Source of the DNA: CAZEFK01 sp964511405
GTDB taxonomy: Bacteria > Pseudomonadota > Alphaproteobacteria > Elsterales > Elsteraceae
Length of the DNA stretch: 8,148 bases
NCBI GenBank assembly: GCA_964511405.1
Contig: CAZEFK010000274.1
Coordinates: forward strand, 1-8,148
Direction of reading: 5' to 3'
Shown: one piece after another, positions 1-6,622 of the stretch
Position numbering within the stretch: position 1 is the stretch's first letter
How the letters are laid out: each line of letters begins with the position of its first letter
Notes under the pieces: model-generated
Told to the model about the DNA's origin: nothing
Databases searched by the model: none
Seen by the model: the letters and a program-made list of their open reading frames with translations, nothing else
Translations under genes and position numbers: made by a program

Positions 1-210
1 CCATTCGGCGGTGGCGCGGCCCTTCAGCCGCACCGGAAAGCCCACGACACCCACCCTGTTGACCAGCGGCGCGGTGGGCGTGACCTGCTGCTCGTAGGCG
101 AACAGGTAGGTGGCGTTGACGGCGAGCGCGAGCGCGTCGCCGCCGATCGTCAGGCGGTAGCCGCCGTTTAGGTCGAGGCCGCGGACCCTCAGGGCGGAGG
201 TGTTCACGTA
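1..210 (-). pseudogene. Fragment of a TonB-dependent outer-membrane receptor beta-barrel, fused in frame to hyuB
   Basis: Residues 331-399 of the hyuB frame do not look like hydantoinase. They read like outer strands of a TonB-dependent receptor barrel: VNTSALRVRGLDLNGGYRL, then an alternating hydrophobic strand ending NATYLFAYEQQVTPTAP, then VGFPVRLKGRATAEW. The order 'RVRGLDL...YR', 'TYLF.Y.QQ.TPTAP' and 'VG.PV.LKGR...W' is familiar from the C-terminal barrel half of these receptors. No start codon, signal peptide or plug domain for a receptor exists in the window, so this piece cannot be exported as a receptor. The switch falls around 205-216 and keeps the reading frame. The assignment rests on pattern memory of the family, not on a search. 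The rest of the receptor should lie left of the window. Confidence 0.72.
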
Positions 211-1197
211 GCGGGCGTCGACGATCGCGCCTTCCGGCGCGATGAGGCCGAACACCCGGTAGACGCCCGAGTTGAGCGGCAGGTCGGGGAAGAAGGTCTT
301 CATGCCGGCGGCGACCGCCGAGAAGGTGGCGCCGAAGGCCGCGTTGTAGATCGAGCCGATGGTCGGATGGCTGCCGGTGAAGTCGTAGGTCGCGCGGTCG
401 CCCTTGATGGTCAGCTTGACCCGGATCGGGATCATGCCCTCGCCGCCGGCCGGGTCGCGGTCGATGAAGTCGACGGTCTCCCATTCGCCGTCGGGGAGCG
501 CGGCCAGGCGCTGGCGCGCCGCGCGCTCGACATAGTCCTGCACCGCCGCCAGCCCGGTCTCGACCGTGTCGCGGCCGTATTTGCCGACCAGCCGCAGCAT
601 CTCGCGCTCGCACACCTGGGTCGCCTGCGCCTGGGCATGGATGTCGCCGATGATCGCGTCGGGGTCGCGGGTGTTCGAGGCGATCAGGTGGGCGACATCG
701 CGGCAGAAGCGGCCCCGGCTGAACAGCCGGACCGGCGTGATTCGCAGGCCTTCGCGGAACATCTCGCGGGCAGCGACGTCGAACGAGCCGGGCACGCTGC
801 CGCCGACATCCGACCAGTGGCCGTTCGACTGGCTGAAGGCGATCAGCTTGCCGTCGGCGAAGATCGGCCGGATCAGCCGGACGTCCGAGAAATGGGTGCC
901 GCCGGCATAGGGATCGTTGGTCGCGAAGACGTCGCCCTCATGCAGATCGCCGTCGAACTGCCGGATCACGTCCTGGCAGGTGAAATGCAAGGTGCCGACA
1001 TGCACCGCGATGTCCTGGTTGCCCTGGGCGGCGCACTCGCCGTGCGCGTCGTGCAGCGCGCTCGAGAAGTCGCGGTTGTAGATCACGAAGGAATAGCAGG
1101 TCCGCAGGATCTGCTCGCCCATCTGGTCGACGCTGGTGATGAACGAGTTCTTGAGGACCTCGAAGGTCACGGGGTCGAGCGGAACGGTGCCGGCCAT
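1..1197 (-). CDS. hyuB: HyuB-type hydantoinase/oxoprolinase subunit B, N-terminal part only; chimeric C-terminus; partial at left edge
   Basis: The frame is open from an ATG at 1197 to the window edge (399 codons, no stop). Residues 1 to about 330 match hydantoinase B/oxoprolinase: an N-terminal DPVTFEVLKNSF, the family signature NDPYAGGTHFSDV (about 94-106), NGHWSDVGG (125-133), DFTGSHP (272-278) and PLNSGVYR (307-314). HyuB works with HyuA in ATP-dependent hydrolysis of cyclic amides such as hydantoins or 5-oxoproline; some relatives are carboxylases. The start is 4 nt after the hyuA stop, with GGAGGG 8 nt upstream inside the end of hyuA, so the two are probably translationally coupled. After APEGAIVDARY (to residue 330) the sequence stops resembling HyuB. 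The conserved C-terminal half is absent and the same frame continues as TonB-receptor-like sequence. HyuB proteins usually run past 500 residues, so about 200 are missing. The product is probably inactive as a hydantoinase. Family call is firm; substrate is unknown. Confidence 0.85.
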   Translation of the reverse strand, partial: MAGTVPLDPVTFEVLKNSFITSVDQMGEQILRTCYSFVIYNRDFSSALHDAHGECAAQGNQDIAVHVGTLHFTCQDVIRQFDGDLHEGDVFATNDPYAGGTHFSDVRLIRPIFADGKLIAFSQSNGHWSDVGGSVPGSFDVAAREMFREGLRITPVRLFSRGRFCRDVAHLIASNTRDPDAIIGDIHAQAQATQVCEREMLRLVGKYGRDTVETGLAAVQDYVERAARQRLAALPDGEWETVDFIDRDPAGGEGMIPIRVKLTIKGDRATYDFTGSHPTIGSIYNAAFGATFSAVAAGMKTFFPDLPLNSGVYRVFGLIAPEGAIVDARYVNTSALRVRGLDLNGGYRLTIGGDALALAVNATYLFAYEQQVTPTAPLVNRVGVVGFPVRLKGRATAEW

Positions 1198-1201
1198 GGC
1201 C

Positions 1202-3226
1202 TCAGCCCTCCACGCGGATGATGATGTTGAGGTATTTGTCGATCTCGGCGGTCGCGCGCGGCGGGACGACGGTGGTGGCGTCGACCTGGTCGACGATCGC
1301 CGGCCCGGTGAAGCGGAAGCCCGCCGGCAGGTGGTCGCGCTGGTAGACCGGGGTGTCCAGGCCCTCGCCGTCGAACCACACCCGGCGGCGGCTGGTCGGC
1401 GCCGGAGTCACGCCGGTCGGCTCGTGGACCGCGAACTCGGCCTTGGGCACGATGCCGACCGCCTTGAGGTTGAGGCGGAAGAAGCTGACCGGGGCGTCGT
1501 CGCGGCGGAAGTTGTATTCGCGCTGGTGCTCGAGGTGGAAGCGCTCGACCAGGCTGGCGATGCTGTCGATCGGCCGCGGGGCCGCAACGGCGAGCGAGCG
1601 CCACTGGCCGCGATACATCATGTCGATCGAGCGCTGGAGTACGATGTCCTTGGCGGCCACGCCCTCATGCGCCAGCCGCTCCAGCGCCTCGCGCTCGATC
1701 GCCGCGAACTGCGCCTCGATGGCGGCCGGATCGGCCTCGTCGACGCCGACCATACAGCTCTGCGAGAAGTCGTGCTGCATGTCGACCAGCAGGCAGCCGA
1801 GCGCCGACGAGACGCCGGGGTTGTGCGGCACGATCACCACCGGGATCGACAGCTCGCGGGCGACGTCGACGCCGTGCAGCGCGCCGGCGCCGCCGAAGGC
1901 GACGAGCGCGAAGTCGCGGGGATCGTAGCCGCGGCTGATCGAGATCAGGCGCACGGCATCGGACATGTTGGCGTTGGCGACGCGCAGGATGGCGTCGGCG
2001 GCCTCGTGCAGCCCGAGGCCGAGCGGCGTCGCGACGCCGTCCTCGACCGCCTTGGCCGCCAGCTCCGGATCGAGGCGGATCTTGCCGCCGGCCAGGCTGG
2101 TGCCGAGCCGGCCGAGCGTGACGTTGGCGTCGGAGTTGGTCGGCTGGGTGTTGCCGTTGCCGTAGCAGGCCGGGCCCGGGCTGGCGCCGGCCGACTGCGG
2201 GCCGTTGCGCAGCGAGCCGGCCGGGTCGATCCAGGCGAGCGAACCGCCGCCGGCGCCGATGGTGAGGACCTCGAGCGACGGGAAGCGGATCGGATAGCCG
2301 AACTCGATGCACCAGTCCTTGGTCACCCGCGACTGGCCTTCATAGGCCAGCGACACGTCGGTCGAGGTGCCGCCCATGTCCAGGCCGATCGAGTTGGGGA
2401 AGCCGCACAGCCCGGCGATGTAGCGGCTGGCGATGGCGCCGGCGGCGATGCCCGAGCCGGCCAGGCGGGCGGCGAAGTCGCGGACACTGGCCGGGGTCAT
2501 CACGCCGCCGCCGGTGTGCAGCAGCAGCAGGTCGCGGCCGTAGCCGTCGGCCGCCAGCCGCTCGCCGAGCCGGCTGGTGTAGCTGACCACCACCGGGCTG
2601 ACAGCGGCATTGGCGACCGTGGTCGAGAAGCGCTCATGCTCGAAGATCTCGGGCAGGACCTGCGACGAGATCGAGACCGGCACATCGGGCATCTCGTCGA
2701 GCAGGACGGCGCGCATGGCCCGCTCGTTCTCGCCGTTGACATAGGCGTTCATGAAGCAGACCGCGATCGCCTCGACGCCGCGCCGCTTCAGGATGCGCGC
2801 GACCTCGCGCGCGGCCGCCAGGTCGAGCGGCTCGATCACCCGGCCGGCGGCGTCGACCCGCTCGGGCACGGTCAGCCGGTCGCGGCGCGGCACGTAGGGC
2901 TGCACCACGTCCTTGTAGGTGTCCCACAGGTCTTCCTTGTTGGCGCGGCGGATCTCGATCACGTCGCGAAAACCCTTGGTCGCGACGATCGCCGTGCGCG
3001 GCAGCCGGCGGGTGATCAGCGCGTTGGTCGCGACCGTCGTGCCGTGGGAGAACAGCGCGACCCGCGACAGGTTGATGCCGGCCTTGGCGACCCCGCTCAT
3101 GATGCCGTCGATCGGATCGCGCGTGGACGGCGTCTTCTCGATCCGGATGAGGCCGGTGCCCTCATCCATGATGCAGATGTCGGTGAAGGTGCCGCCGACA
3201 TCGACGGCTACACGGAGATCCTGCAC
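1202..3226 (-). CDS. hyuA: HyuA-type ATP-dependent hydantoinase/5-oxoprolinase subunit A
   Basis: This encodes a complete 674-residue protein, about the usual length for the family. The N-terminal Hydant_A_N domain carries the phosphate-binding motif VDVGGTFTD (residues 8-16) and SHGTTVATNAL (60-70). The central Hydantoinase_A domain has a second ASKHA-type loop GLDMGGTSTD (281-290), then GAGGGS (324-329), GPACYG (351-356), RGYDPRDF (432-439) and FGGAGALH (444-451). Residues from about 500 form the C-terminal domain. HyuA is the ATP-using subunit of a cytoplasmic HyuAB complex that opens cyclic amides such as N-methylhydantoin or 5-oxoproline; acetone- and acetophenone-carboxylase subunits share the fold. 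The start is a GTG at 3226, supported by AGGAAGG 6 nt upstream and by the VDVGGTFTD motif falling at the expected N-terminal position. It lies 4 nt before hyuB and is divergent from a solute-binding protein gene. The protein looks intact, but its partner is truncated, so the complex may not form. Substrate is unresolved. Confidence 0.93.
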   Translation of the reverse strand: MQDLRVAVDVGGTFTDICIMDEGTGLIRIEKTPSTRDPIDGIMSGVAKAGINLSRVALFSHGTTVATNALITRRLPRTAIVATKGFRDVIEIRRANKEDLWDTYKDVVQPYVPRRDRLTVPERVDAAGRVIEPLDLAAAREVARILKRRGVEAIAVCFMNAYVNGENERAMRAVLLDEMPDVPVSISSQVLPEIFEHERFSTTVANAAVSPVVVSYTSRLGERLAADGYGRDLLLLHTGGGVMTPASVRDFAARLAGSGIAAGAIASRYIAGLCGFPNSIGLDMGGTSTDVSLAYEGQSRVTKDWCIEFGYPIRFPSLEVLTIGAGGGSLAWIDPAGSLRNGPQSAGASPGPACYGNGNTQPTNSDANVTLGRLGTSLAGGKIRLDPELAAKAVEDGVATPLGLGLHEAADAILRVANANMSDAVRLISISRGYDPRDFALVAFGGAGALHGVDVARELSIPVVIVPHNPGVSSALGCLLVDMQHDFSQSCMVGVDEADPAAIEAQFAAIEREALERLAHEGVAAKDIVLQRSIDMMYRGQWRSLAVAAPRPIDSIASLVERFHLEHQREYNFRRDDAPVSFFRLNLKAVGIVPKAEFAVHEPTGVTPAPTSRRRVWFDGEGLDTPVYQRDHLPAGFRFTGPAIVDQVDATTVVPPRATAEIDKYLNIIIRVEG
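1206..1211 (-). promoter_or_regulatory. Ribosome binding site of hyuB inside the end of hyuA
   Basis: Minus-strand GGAGGG lies 8 nt before the hyuB ATG and within the last codons of hyuA. It fixes the hyuB start at 1197 and implies an operon. Confidence 0.7.
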
Positions 3227-3232
3227 GACGCG

Positions 3233-3239
3233 CCTTCCT
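3233..3239 (-). promoter_or_regulatory. Ribosome binding site that decides the GTG start of hyuA
   Basis: Minus-strand AGGAAGG sits 6 nt before the GTG at 3226. No competing ATG with a comparable site precedes the conserved N-terminal motif. Confidence 0.65.
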
Positions 3240-3321
3240 TTCGAACGCCCCAGCCCATGATTTGCCTGTCACTGACGAATAGCCGCCGGTCCGGGAGAAC
3301 CTGACGTTTCGACTTGACGGC

Positions 3322-3338
3322 CCGCGGTTGGACCGCGG
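3322..3338. repeat. Perfect 7-bp inverted repeat, candidate operator or hairpin
   Basis: CCGCGGT and ACCGCGG are separated by TGG. It lies about 95-110 nt upstream of the hyuA start, in the divergent control region. It could be a regulator site or a short hairpin in the hyuA leader. In GC-rich DNA such repeats also occur by chance, so the assignment is weak. Confidence 0.35.
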
Positions 3339-3600
3339 CCCGCTGCGACAAAGTTATACAAGGGGTGGGGTGCGCGCTTCTTGGCGCTCAGCGAAGGAAG
3401 ATTTGTCGTGGAGAGCACACCCGCCCGGCCGGGGCCGCGGGAGCCGGGTCGGCGATGTCGGACCGCTGGCCCGGTCAGCCGCTCTCCCGAAGCGCTGCTT
3501 TTTGACCGATTCTTCATCCCACGTACGCCACGATGCGCCGGCCGATCGGCGTACCGATGCCCGAAGTCGACGCCTGAGGTCGGCGGGACGCTCCGCGACA

Positions 3601-3605
3601 AGGGA
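3601..3605 (+). promoter_or_regulatory. Ribosome binding site supporting the ATG at 3615
   Basis: AGGGA lies 9 nt before the ATG at 3615. With the signal peptide that starts there, it selects this start over the in-frame upstream codons that would add 78 residues. Confidence 0.55.
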
Positions 3606-3614
3606 AAGAACCGC

Positions 3615-4382
3615 ATGCCGAGCAAATGGATGCTGCTCACGGCCGCCGTCATTCTCACCGGCTTCTCCTGCAGCATGGTGGACGTTCGCGCTGCCGAGCC
3701 GGTCAAGCTGGTGACCGGGGCCAACTACGCGCCCTTCACCGACGCGGCTTTGCCCATGGGCGGCGTGGTGACCGAGGTCGTCACCGCCGCCTTTGCCGAA
3801 GCCGGTGTCGCCGTCGCGCCGGTCCTGTTCAGCCCCTGGAAACGCGGCTATGACGACGTGAAGGCCAACGCCATCGACGGCACGTTCCCCTATGTGCGGA
3901 CACCGGAGCGCGAGGCCGAGATGGTGTTCTCCGACGTGGTCTACGAGTCGCCGGCCGTGGCCATTTTCGCCGCCGACACGACGTACGACTATACCGGCCC
4001 GGGCAGCCTGAAGGGGCGCACGCTGTGCCAGCCACTGGGCAATGCCTCCCCCCTCCAGGCACAGATCGACAGCGGCGAGATCAAGGTCGTCATGGAGCCC
4101 CGCGACTATGCGCAGTGCGTCTTGGCGGTCGTTTCACACCGCGCCGATTTCATGACGGCCCACAAGCTCGTCATCTTTTCGATCCTGCGGGAAACCAACG
4201 CAATCAAGACCACCCGATTCGCCAGCGTTCCGGTCGAAGTTCGCCCCAACTATCTTCTTGTCAGCAAGACCAATCCAAGGGCCAAGGAAATTATCGCCGA
4301 ATTCAACGCCGGATTGGCCAAGCTAAAGACCTCGGGAAAGTATGACGAGATCTTTGCACGCCATTTGAGCCTGACCAACTGA
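3615..4382 (+). CDS. Periplasmic substrate-binding protein, amino-acid (family 3) type
   Basis: The protein has 255 residues and begins with a Sec signal peptide: positively charged start MPSK, hydrophobic core MLLTAAVILTGF, and a likely signal peptidase I site after VRA (about residue 26). The mature part starts AEPVKLVTGANYAPF, typical of SBP_bac_3 proteins, followed by FSPWKRGYDDVK (72-83), DGTFPYVRTPERE (88-100) and FSDVVYESP (105-113). The C-terminal part has LVSKTNPRAKEI and GKYDEIF, also typical. It should capture a small polar ligand, such as an amino acid, in the periplasm. The lone Cys at residue 19 does not sit in a lipobox, so a lipoprotein is unlikely. No permease or ATPase gene is adjacent, so it either serves a transporter elsewhere or acts as a sensor ligand carrier. 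Its position opposite hyuA suggests, without proving, a link to the hydantoinase substrate. It is convergent with the AraC-type gene. Confidence 0.85.
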   Translation: MPSKWMLLTAAVILTGFSCSMVDVRAAEPVKLVTGANYAPFTDAALPMGGVVTEVVTAAFAEAGVAVAPVLFSPWKRGYDDVKANAIDGTFPYVRTPEREAEMVFSDVVYESPAVAIFAADTTYDYTGPGSLKGRTLCQPLGNASPLQAQIDSGEIKVVMEPRDYAQCVLAVVSHRADFMTAHKLVIFSILRETNAIKTTRFASVPVEVRPNYLLVSKTNPRAKEIIAEFNAGLAKLKTSGKYDEIFARHLSLTN

Positions 4383-4387
4383 ATCAG

Positions 4388-4402
4388 GGCCGCGCCGCGG
4401 CC
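4388..4402. terminator. GC hairpin between convergent genes, possible weak terminator
   Basis: A GGCCGC stem, GCC loop and GCGGCC stem lie in the 40-nt gap between the stops of the solute-binding protein and AraC-type genes. There is no T-run on either side, so intrinsic termination is uncertain. Confidence 0.3.
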
Positions 4403-4422
4403 TCGGGCGCGCCCCGCGGTGC

Positions 4423-5382
4423 TCAGCCCCGGGACGCCCGGGCGGCGGCGCGGGCCTCGCTGGGGGTGCAGCCGAAGCGGGCGCGGTAGCCGCGGCTGAA
4501 CTGCGCCTGGTCGCAGAAACCCGCCAGATAGGCGATCTCCGAGATGCTCTTGCCGCAGCGGGGATCGCGCAGCAGCGCGTCGCCCATCAGCAGCCGCTGG
4601 GTCCGGATATAGGTCGAGACGGTCATGCCCTCGGCCTCGAACAGCTTGTGCAGGTAGCGAAGCGAGATCCCGCAGCCATCCGCGACCTGCTGCGGCGTCA
4701 GCGCGCCGTCGCCCAGATGCCGCCGGATGAACTGCTCGCAGCGCAGCAGATGGGCGCTGCGCACCGACGACGATTGCCCGACCAGCACCCGCTCGTCGGC
4801 CTCGATCGCCATGGCCAGCAGGTCGACCACATGCTTGCCCATCAGCACGCGGGTCGCCGCGTCCATCTCGTCGATGCGCGCACCGATCAGCCGGACCATG
4901 TCGACGAACATGGCCCCGACGCCGCGGGTGGCGTCGAACTGCAGGGTCGCCAGCCGCTCGGGCCGGGCGATGCGGGTGCGCAGCACCGCGCTCGGCAGCT
5001 TCAGCACCCACAGCGCCACCGGCTCGCGGTGGCTGAACTCATAAGGCAGGTGGCTGCGCTCGATCAGGAACGACCCGGGGCGGCAGCACACGTCGCGGCC
5101 GTCCTGCTCGAAGCGGATCTCGGCCAGTTCCGGGACCGTGACCAGGTAGCACTCCTCGCGCTCGCCGCGCAGGTGGCGCTCGTGCCGCCGATAGAGCACG
5201 CCATCCGACATCTGCCGGGATACCGAGACCGGGCCCAGGGAGAAGCCGGCGAGACGGCCGGCGAAGTCGGCGCCACCGGCAAACCGGAGCTCGAGCGGGA
5301 AATAGGCCTCGGACACGATGTCCTGCCAATAGGCCCGCCGGCCGGCGGGAGCGGTCTCGCTGGTCGAAAAGGCTGCCTGCAT
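4423..5382 (-). CDS. AraC family transcriptional regulator, FeaR-like (AraC-binding-like domain plus double HTH)
   Basis: The protein has 319 residues. The N-terminal part, with AYWQDIVSEAYFPLEL (about 17-32) and GRLAGFSLGPVSVSRQ (42-57), matches the AraC-binding-like domain of FeaR-type regulators. The C-terminal DNA-binding domain has two helix-turn-helix units: LTPQQVADGCGISLRYLHKL (about 228-247) and SISEIAYLAGFCDQAQFSRG (about 279-298). It ends with the family's usual RFGCTPSEAR. It probably activates a catabolic operon in response to a small molecule, perhaps the neighbouring hyu or transport genes, though only proximity supports this. The start at 5382 is chosen because the domain begins there and GGAG lies 8 nt upstream. 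The open frame continues to 5571, but that extension is arginine-rich, low-information sequence without domain features. The gene converges on the solute-binding protein gene, so the two do not share a promoter. Confidence 0.88.
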   Translation of the reverse strand: MQAAFSTSETAPAGRRAYWQDIVSEAYFPLELRFAGGADFAGRLAGFSLGPVSVSRQMSDGVLYRRHERHLRGEREECYLVTVPELAEIRFEQDGRDVCCRPGSFLIERSHLPYEFSHREPVALWVLKLPSAVLRTRIARPERLATLQFDATRGVGAMFVDMVRLIGARIDEMDAATRVLMGKHVVDLLAMAIEADERVLVGQSSSVRSAHLLRCEQFIRRHLGDGALTPQQVADGCGISLRYLHKLFEAEGMTVSTYIRTQRLLMGDALLRDPRCGKSISEIAYLAGFCDQAQFSRGYRARFGCTPSEARAAARASRG

Positions 5383-5390
5383 CCCGCGCA

Positions 5391-5394
5391 CTCC
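5391..5394 (-). promoter_or_regulatory. Ribosome binding site supporting the regulator start at 5382
   Basis: Minus-strand GGAG lies 8 nt before the ATG at 5382. It favours this start over upstream in-frame codons reaching 5571. Confidence 0.45.
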
Positions 5395-5686
5395 GATCGC
5401 GATCTCCGCCCTACCCGGATCGGCACGCCTGCGCCGCCGTCCCGGCGCTCCGGACGCGGACTGCCGCGCCTTTGAGCACCTGCACAGCCAAGCGGCAGGC
5501 CGCCGTCGATCGACCATCCACCCGTCGTTCCGAAGCGGGCGGCAAGCAAACAGCATACCAGACGATGTCACCGCCCGTCGCGCGCTTTGCCGCGCCGAGG
5601 CGGACTGACCACGCTTCGAATGACCCGGAGATCAGCCGGATGCTGCCATCTCGGGCGGCCGGCGATCCTACCGGAGCGCTACTTGC

Positions 5687-5715
5687 TTGATCCAACCCTG
5701 ACTTATGCGTAACTT
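5687..5715 (+). promoter_or_regulatory. Candidate sigma70-type promoter of the toxin-antitoxin operon
   Basis: TTGATC (5687-5692) and TAACTT (5710-5715) are spaced 17 nt apart and end 23 nt before the antitoxin ATG. The -10 hexamer is a weak match, but it overlaps the inverted repeat, which fits repression by a bound antitoxin. Confidence 0.35.
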
Positions 5716-5729
5716 ACGCAAGTTGCGCA
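5701..5729. promoter_or_regulatory. Inverted and tandem repeat operator of the toxin-antitoxin operon
   Basis: TGCGTAA and TTACGCA (5706-5720) form a perfect inverted repeat around a single C. A further half-site, TTGCGCA at 5723-5729, differs from TTACGCA by one base and is offset by 9 nt. The cluster lies 10-33 nt upstream of the antitoxin start. Phd/YefM antitoxins bind palindromes at their own promoters, so this is the likely autoregulatory operator. The repeats are seen directly; their binding partner is inferred. Confidence 0.6.
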
Positions 5730-5738
5730 GAGGTTGCC

Positions 5739-5993
5739 ATGACCGACCGGATCGTCGTTTCGGCGAGCGAGTTCGCCCGCAATTTCGGCCGCTATCAGGA
5801 CCGCGCCATCGCTGGCGAGACGATCCACGTCACCAGCCACGGCCGCATGATCGGCGCCTTCCTGTCCACGCGCGAATTGGAGCATTACGAACGGCTGAAG
5901 CGCCAGGAGCGGGAGGTGCTGGTTGTCGGCGCCCTTCCGGAGGACGTGGTCGCGGACATCGAGGCGGCACAGTACGGTGTTGATCCCGCGTGA
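5739..5993 (+). CDS. Phd/YefM family antitoxin
   Basis: The protein has 84 residues, the usual antitoxin size. The N-terminal half, VSASEFARNFGRYQDRAIAG followed by ETIHVTSHGRMIGAFLS, follows the Phd/YefM pattern (a V.A.EF..NF/L start, then a GE...VT..GR.IG strand pair) that forms the DNA-binding dimer. The C-terminal part, from about residue 50, is charged and helical, and contains LPEDVVADIEAAQYG, the likely toxin-binding tail. The role is to neutralise the downstream toxin and repress the shared promoter. AGAGG lies 5 nt before the ATG at 5739. The stop overlaps the toxin start by 4 nt (GTGA), so translation is probably coupled. Composition resembles host genes. Family call is good; pairing is by context. 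Confidence 0.85.
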   Translation: MTDRIVVSASEFARNFGRYQDRAIAGETIHVTSHGRMIGAFLSTRELEHYERLKRQEREVLVVGALPEDVVADIEAAQYGVDPA

Positions 5994-6424
5994 CACTCCC
6001 CGACCCGAAGCCGGGTCTGGTGATCCATTACCGGTTTCTGTGGAGCCACGAACGAGCCGGCGGCGCCGACGAGGGCACAAAGGACCGGCCTTGCACCATC
6101 GTCGTGGCGACGCGTCGGGACCAGGGCAGTGGCATTGTCGTGATCGTTGCGCCGATTACGCACGCACGGCCCAACGATCCGGCGTCCTCGATCGAGATTC
6201 CGATACTGATCTGTCGCTCGCTCGGACTCGACGGGGCCCAGCACTGGCTGCGCCTCGACGAACTCAACCGGTTTCGGTGGCCAGGCTTCGATCTGCAGCC
6301 GATCCCCGGTCAGCGCGGGCGATACCATTACGGCATGCTGCCGCAACCGCTGTTCGAGGCGTTGCGCCAAGCCATCCTGGATCGCCAGCGGGACAAGCGG
6401 GCCCAAATCATCGGCCGGGACTGA
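5990..6424 (+). CDS. PemK/MazF-like toxin (putative mRNA endoribonuclease)
   Basis: The protein has 144 residues and begins at a GTG inside the antitoxin stop. It opens with PGLVIHYRFLWSHE (8-21), then KDRPCTIVVA (31-40), IVAPITH (52-58), IEIP (68-71), DELN (90-93) and YGMLPQPLFEAL (114-125). This order resembles PemK-like growth inhibitors of alphaproteobacteria: an early 'PG.V...W' strand, a 'K.RP..VV' strand like the MazF active-site arginine strand, and a 'P.TH' strand like the MazF threonine strand. R33 and T57 are candidate catalytic residues by that alignment. If correct, it cleaves RNA and stops growth when free of antitoxin. Sequence divergence from classical MazF is large, so the family is called with moderate confidence. 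The Phd-type partner is less usual than MazE/PemI for this fold. No strong ribosome binding site precedes it, which supports coupling to the antitoxin. Confidence 0.7.
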   Translation: MTLPDPKPGLVIHYRFLWSHERAGGADEGTKDRPCTIVVATRRDQGSGIVVIVAPITHARPNDPASSIEIPILICRSLGLDGAQHWLRLDELNRFRWPGFDLQPIPGQRGRYHYGMLPQPLFEALRQAILDRQRDKRAQIIGRD

Positions 6425-6622
6425 CCGACGTCGACATAAGCCTGCCATTCCATAGCATCTCATTGCTGACTAGCTCCGATCCTTGGCATGTCGCCAGTTC
6501 CACGGAAGGGCGTTGCAGGCCGCGGTCACCGTATAGGCGAACCGCTGACGCCGTCCCGCATCCGCCACATGGGGCGAGTATGAGGTCCCTAGAACCCGAA
6601 ATTCTGTACCAAGGAAGATCCA
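6425..6622. other. Spacer between toxin and SIR2-like gene, probable island border
   Basis: These 198 nt contain no gene I can support. Composition drops from the GC-rich toxin gene toward the AT-rich SIR2-like gene. AAGGAAG at 6611-6617 is a good ribosome binding site for the ATG at 6623. No clear promoter, tRNA or terminator is visible. Confidence 0.5.

Larger units (their letters stand above)
3227..3614. other. Divergent intergenic region between hyuA and the solute-binding protein gene
   Basis: These 388 nt hold no convincing gene. A longer frame runs into the solute-binding protein gene from a TTG at 3381, but it lacks codon bias and would bury the signal peptide. The region must contain the outward promoters of both flanking genes. 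Visible elements are a 17-bp inverted repeat at 3322-3338, a GTTATAC motif at 3353-3359 inside a short AT-rich patch, and a TTGACC hexamer at 3502-3507 that could be a -35 element for the plus-strand gene, although no good -10 follows it. None is strong enough to assign a promoter with confidence. Confidence 0.6.
5383..5738. other. Intergenic region between the AraC-type regulator and the toxin-antitoxin operon
   Basis: These 356 nt hold no gene I can support. Short frames on both strands have arginine- and alanine-rich products typical of shadow frames in GC-rich DNA. The region must hold the regulator's promoter on the minus strand, which I could not place, and the antitoxin promoter and operator at its right end. 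Confidence 0.6.

Noticed and set aside
367..1221. 284-codon plus-strand frame opposite hyuB
   Set aside because: It is a shadow of hyuB with low-complexity A/D/R/V-rich composition. The minus strand has the family signature NDPYAGGTHFSDV.
1136..3304. Very long plus-strand open frame (722 codons) opposite hyuA
   Set aside because: It is the antisense shadow of hyuA in GC-rich DNA. Its product is rich in R, A, D, G and H without domains, while the minus strand carries clear hydantoinase motifs.
3381..3614. N-terminal extension of the solute-binding protein from a TTG at 3381
   Set aside because: It would add 78 arginine- and proline-rich residues before a normal signal peptide. The ATG at 3615 has its own ribosome binding site.
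5383..5571. N-terminal extension of the AraC-type regulator to 5571
   Set aside because: The 63 extra residues lack family similarity and are basic and low-information. The ATG at 5382 has GGAG at proper spacing and starts at the domain boundary.
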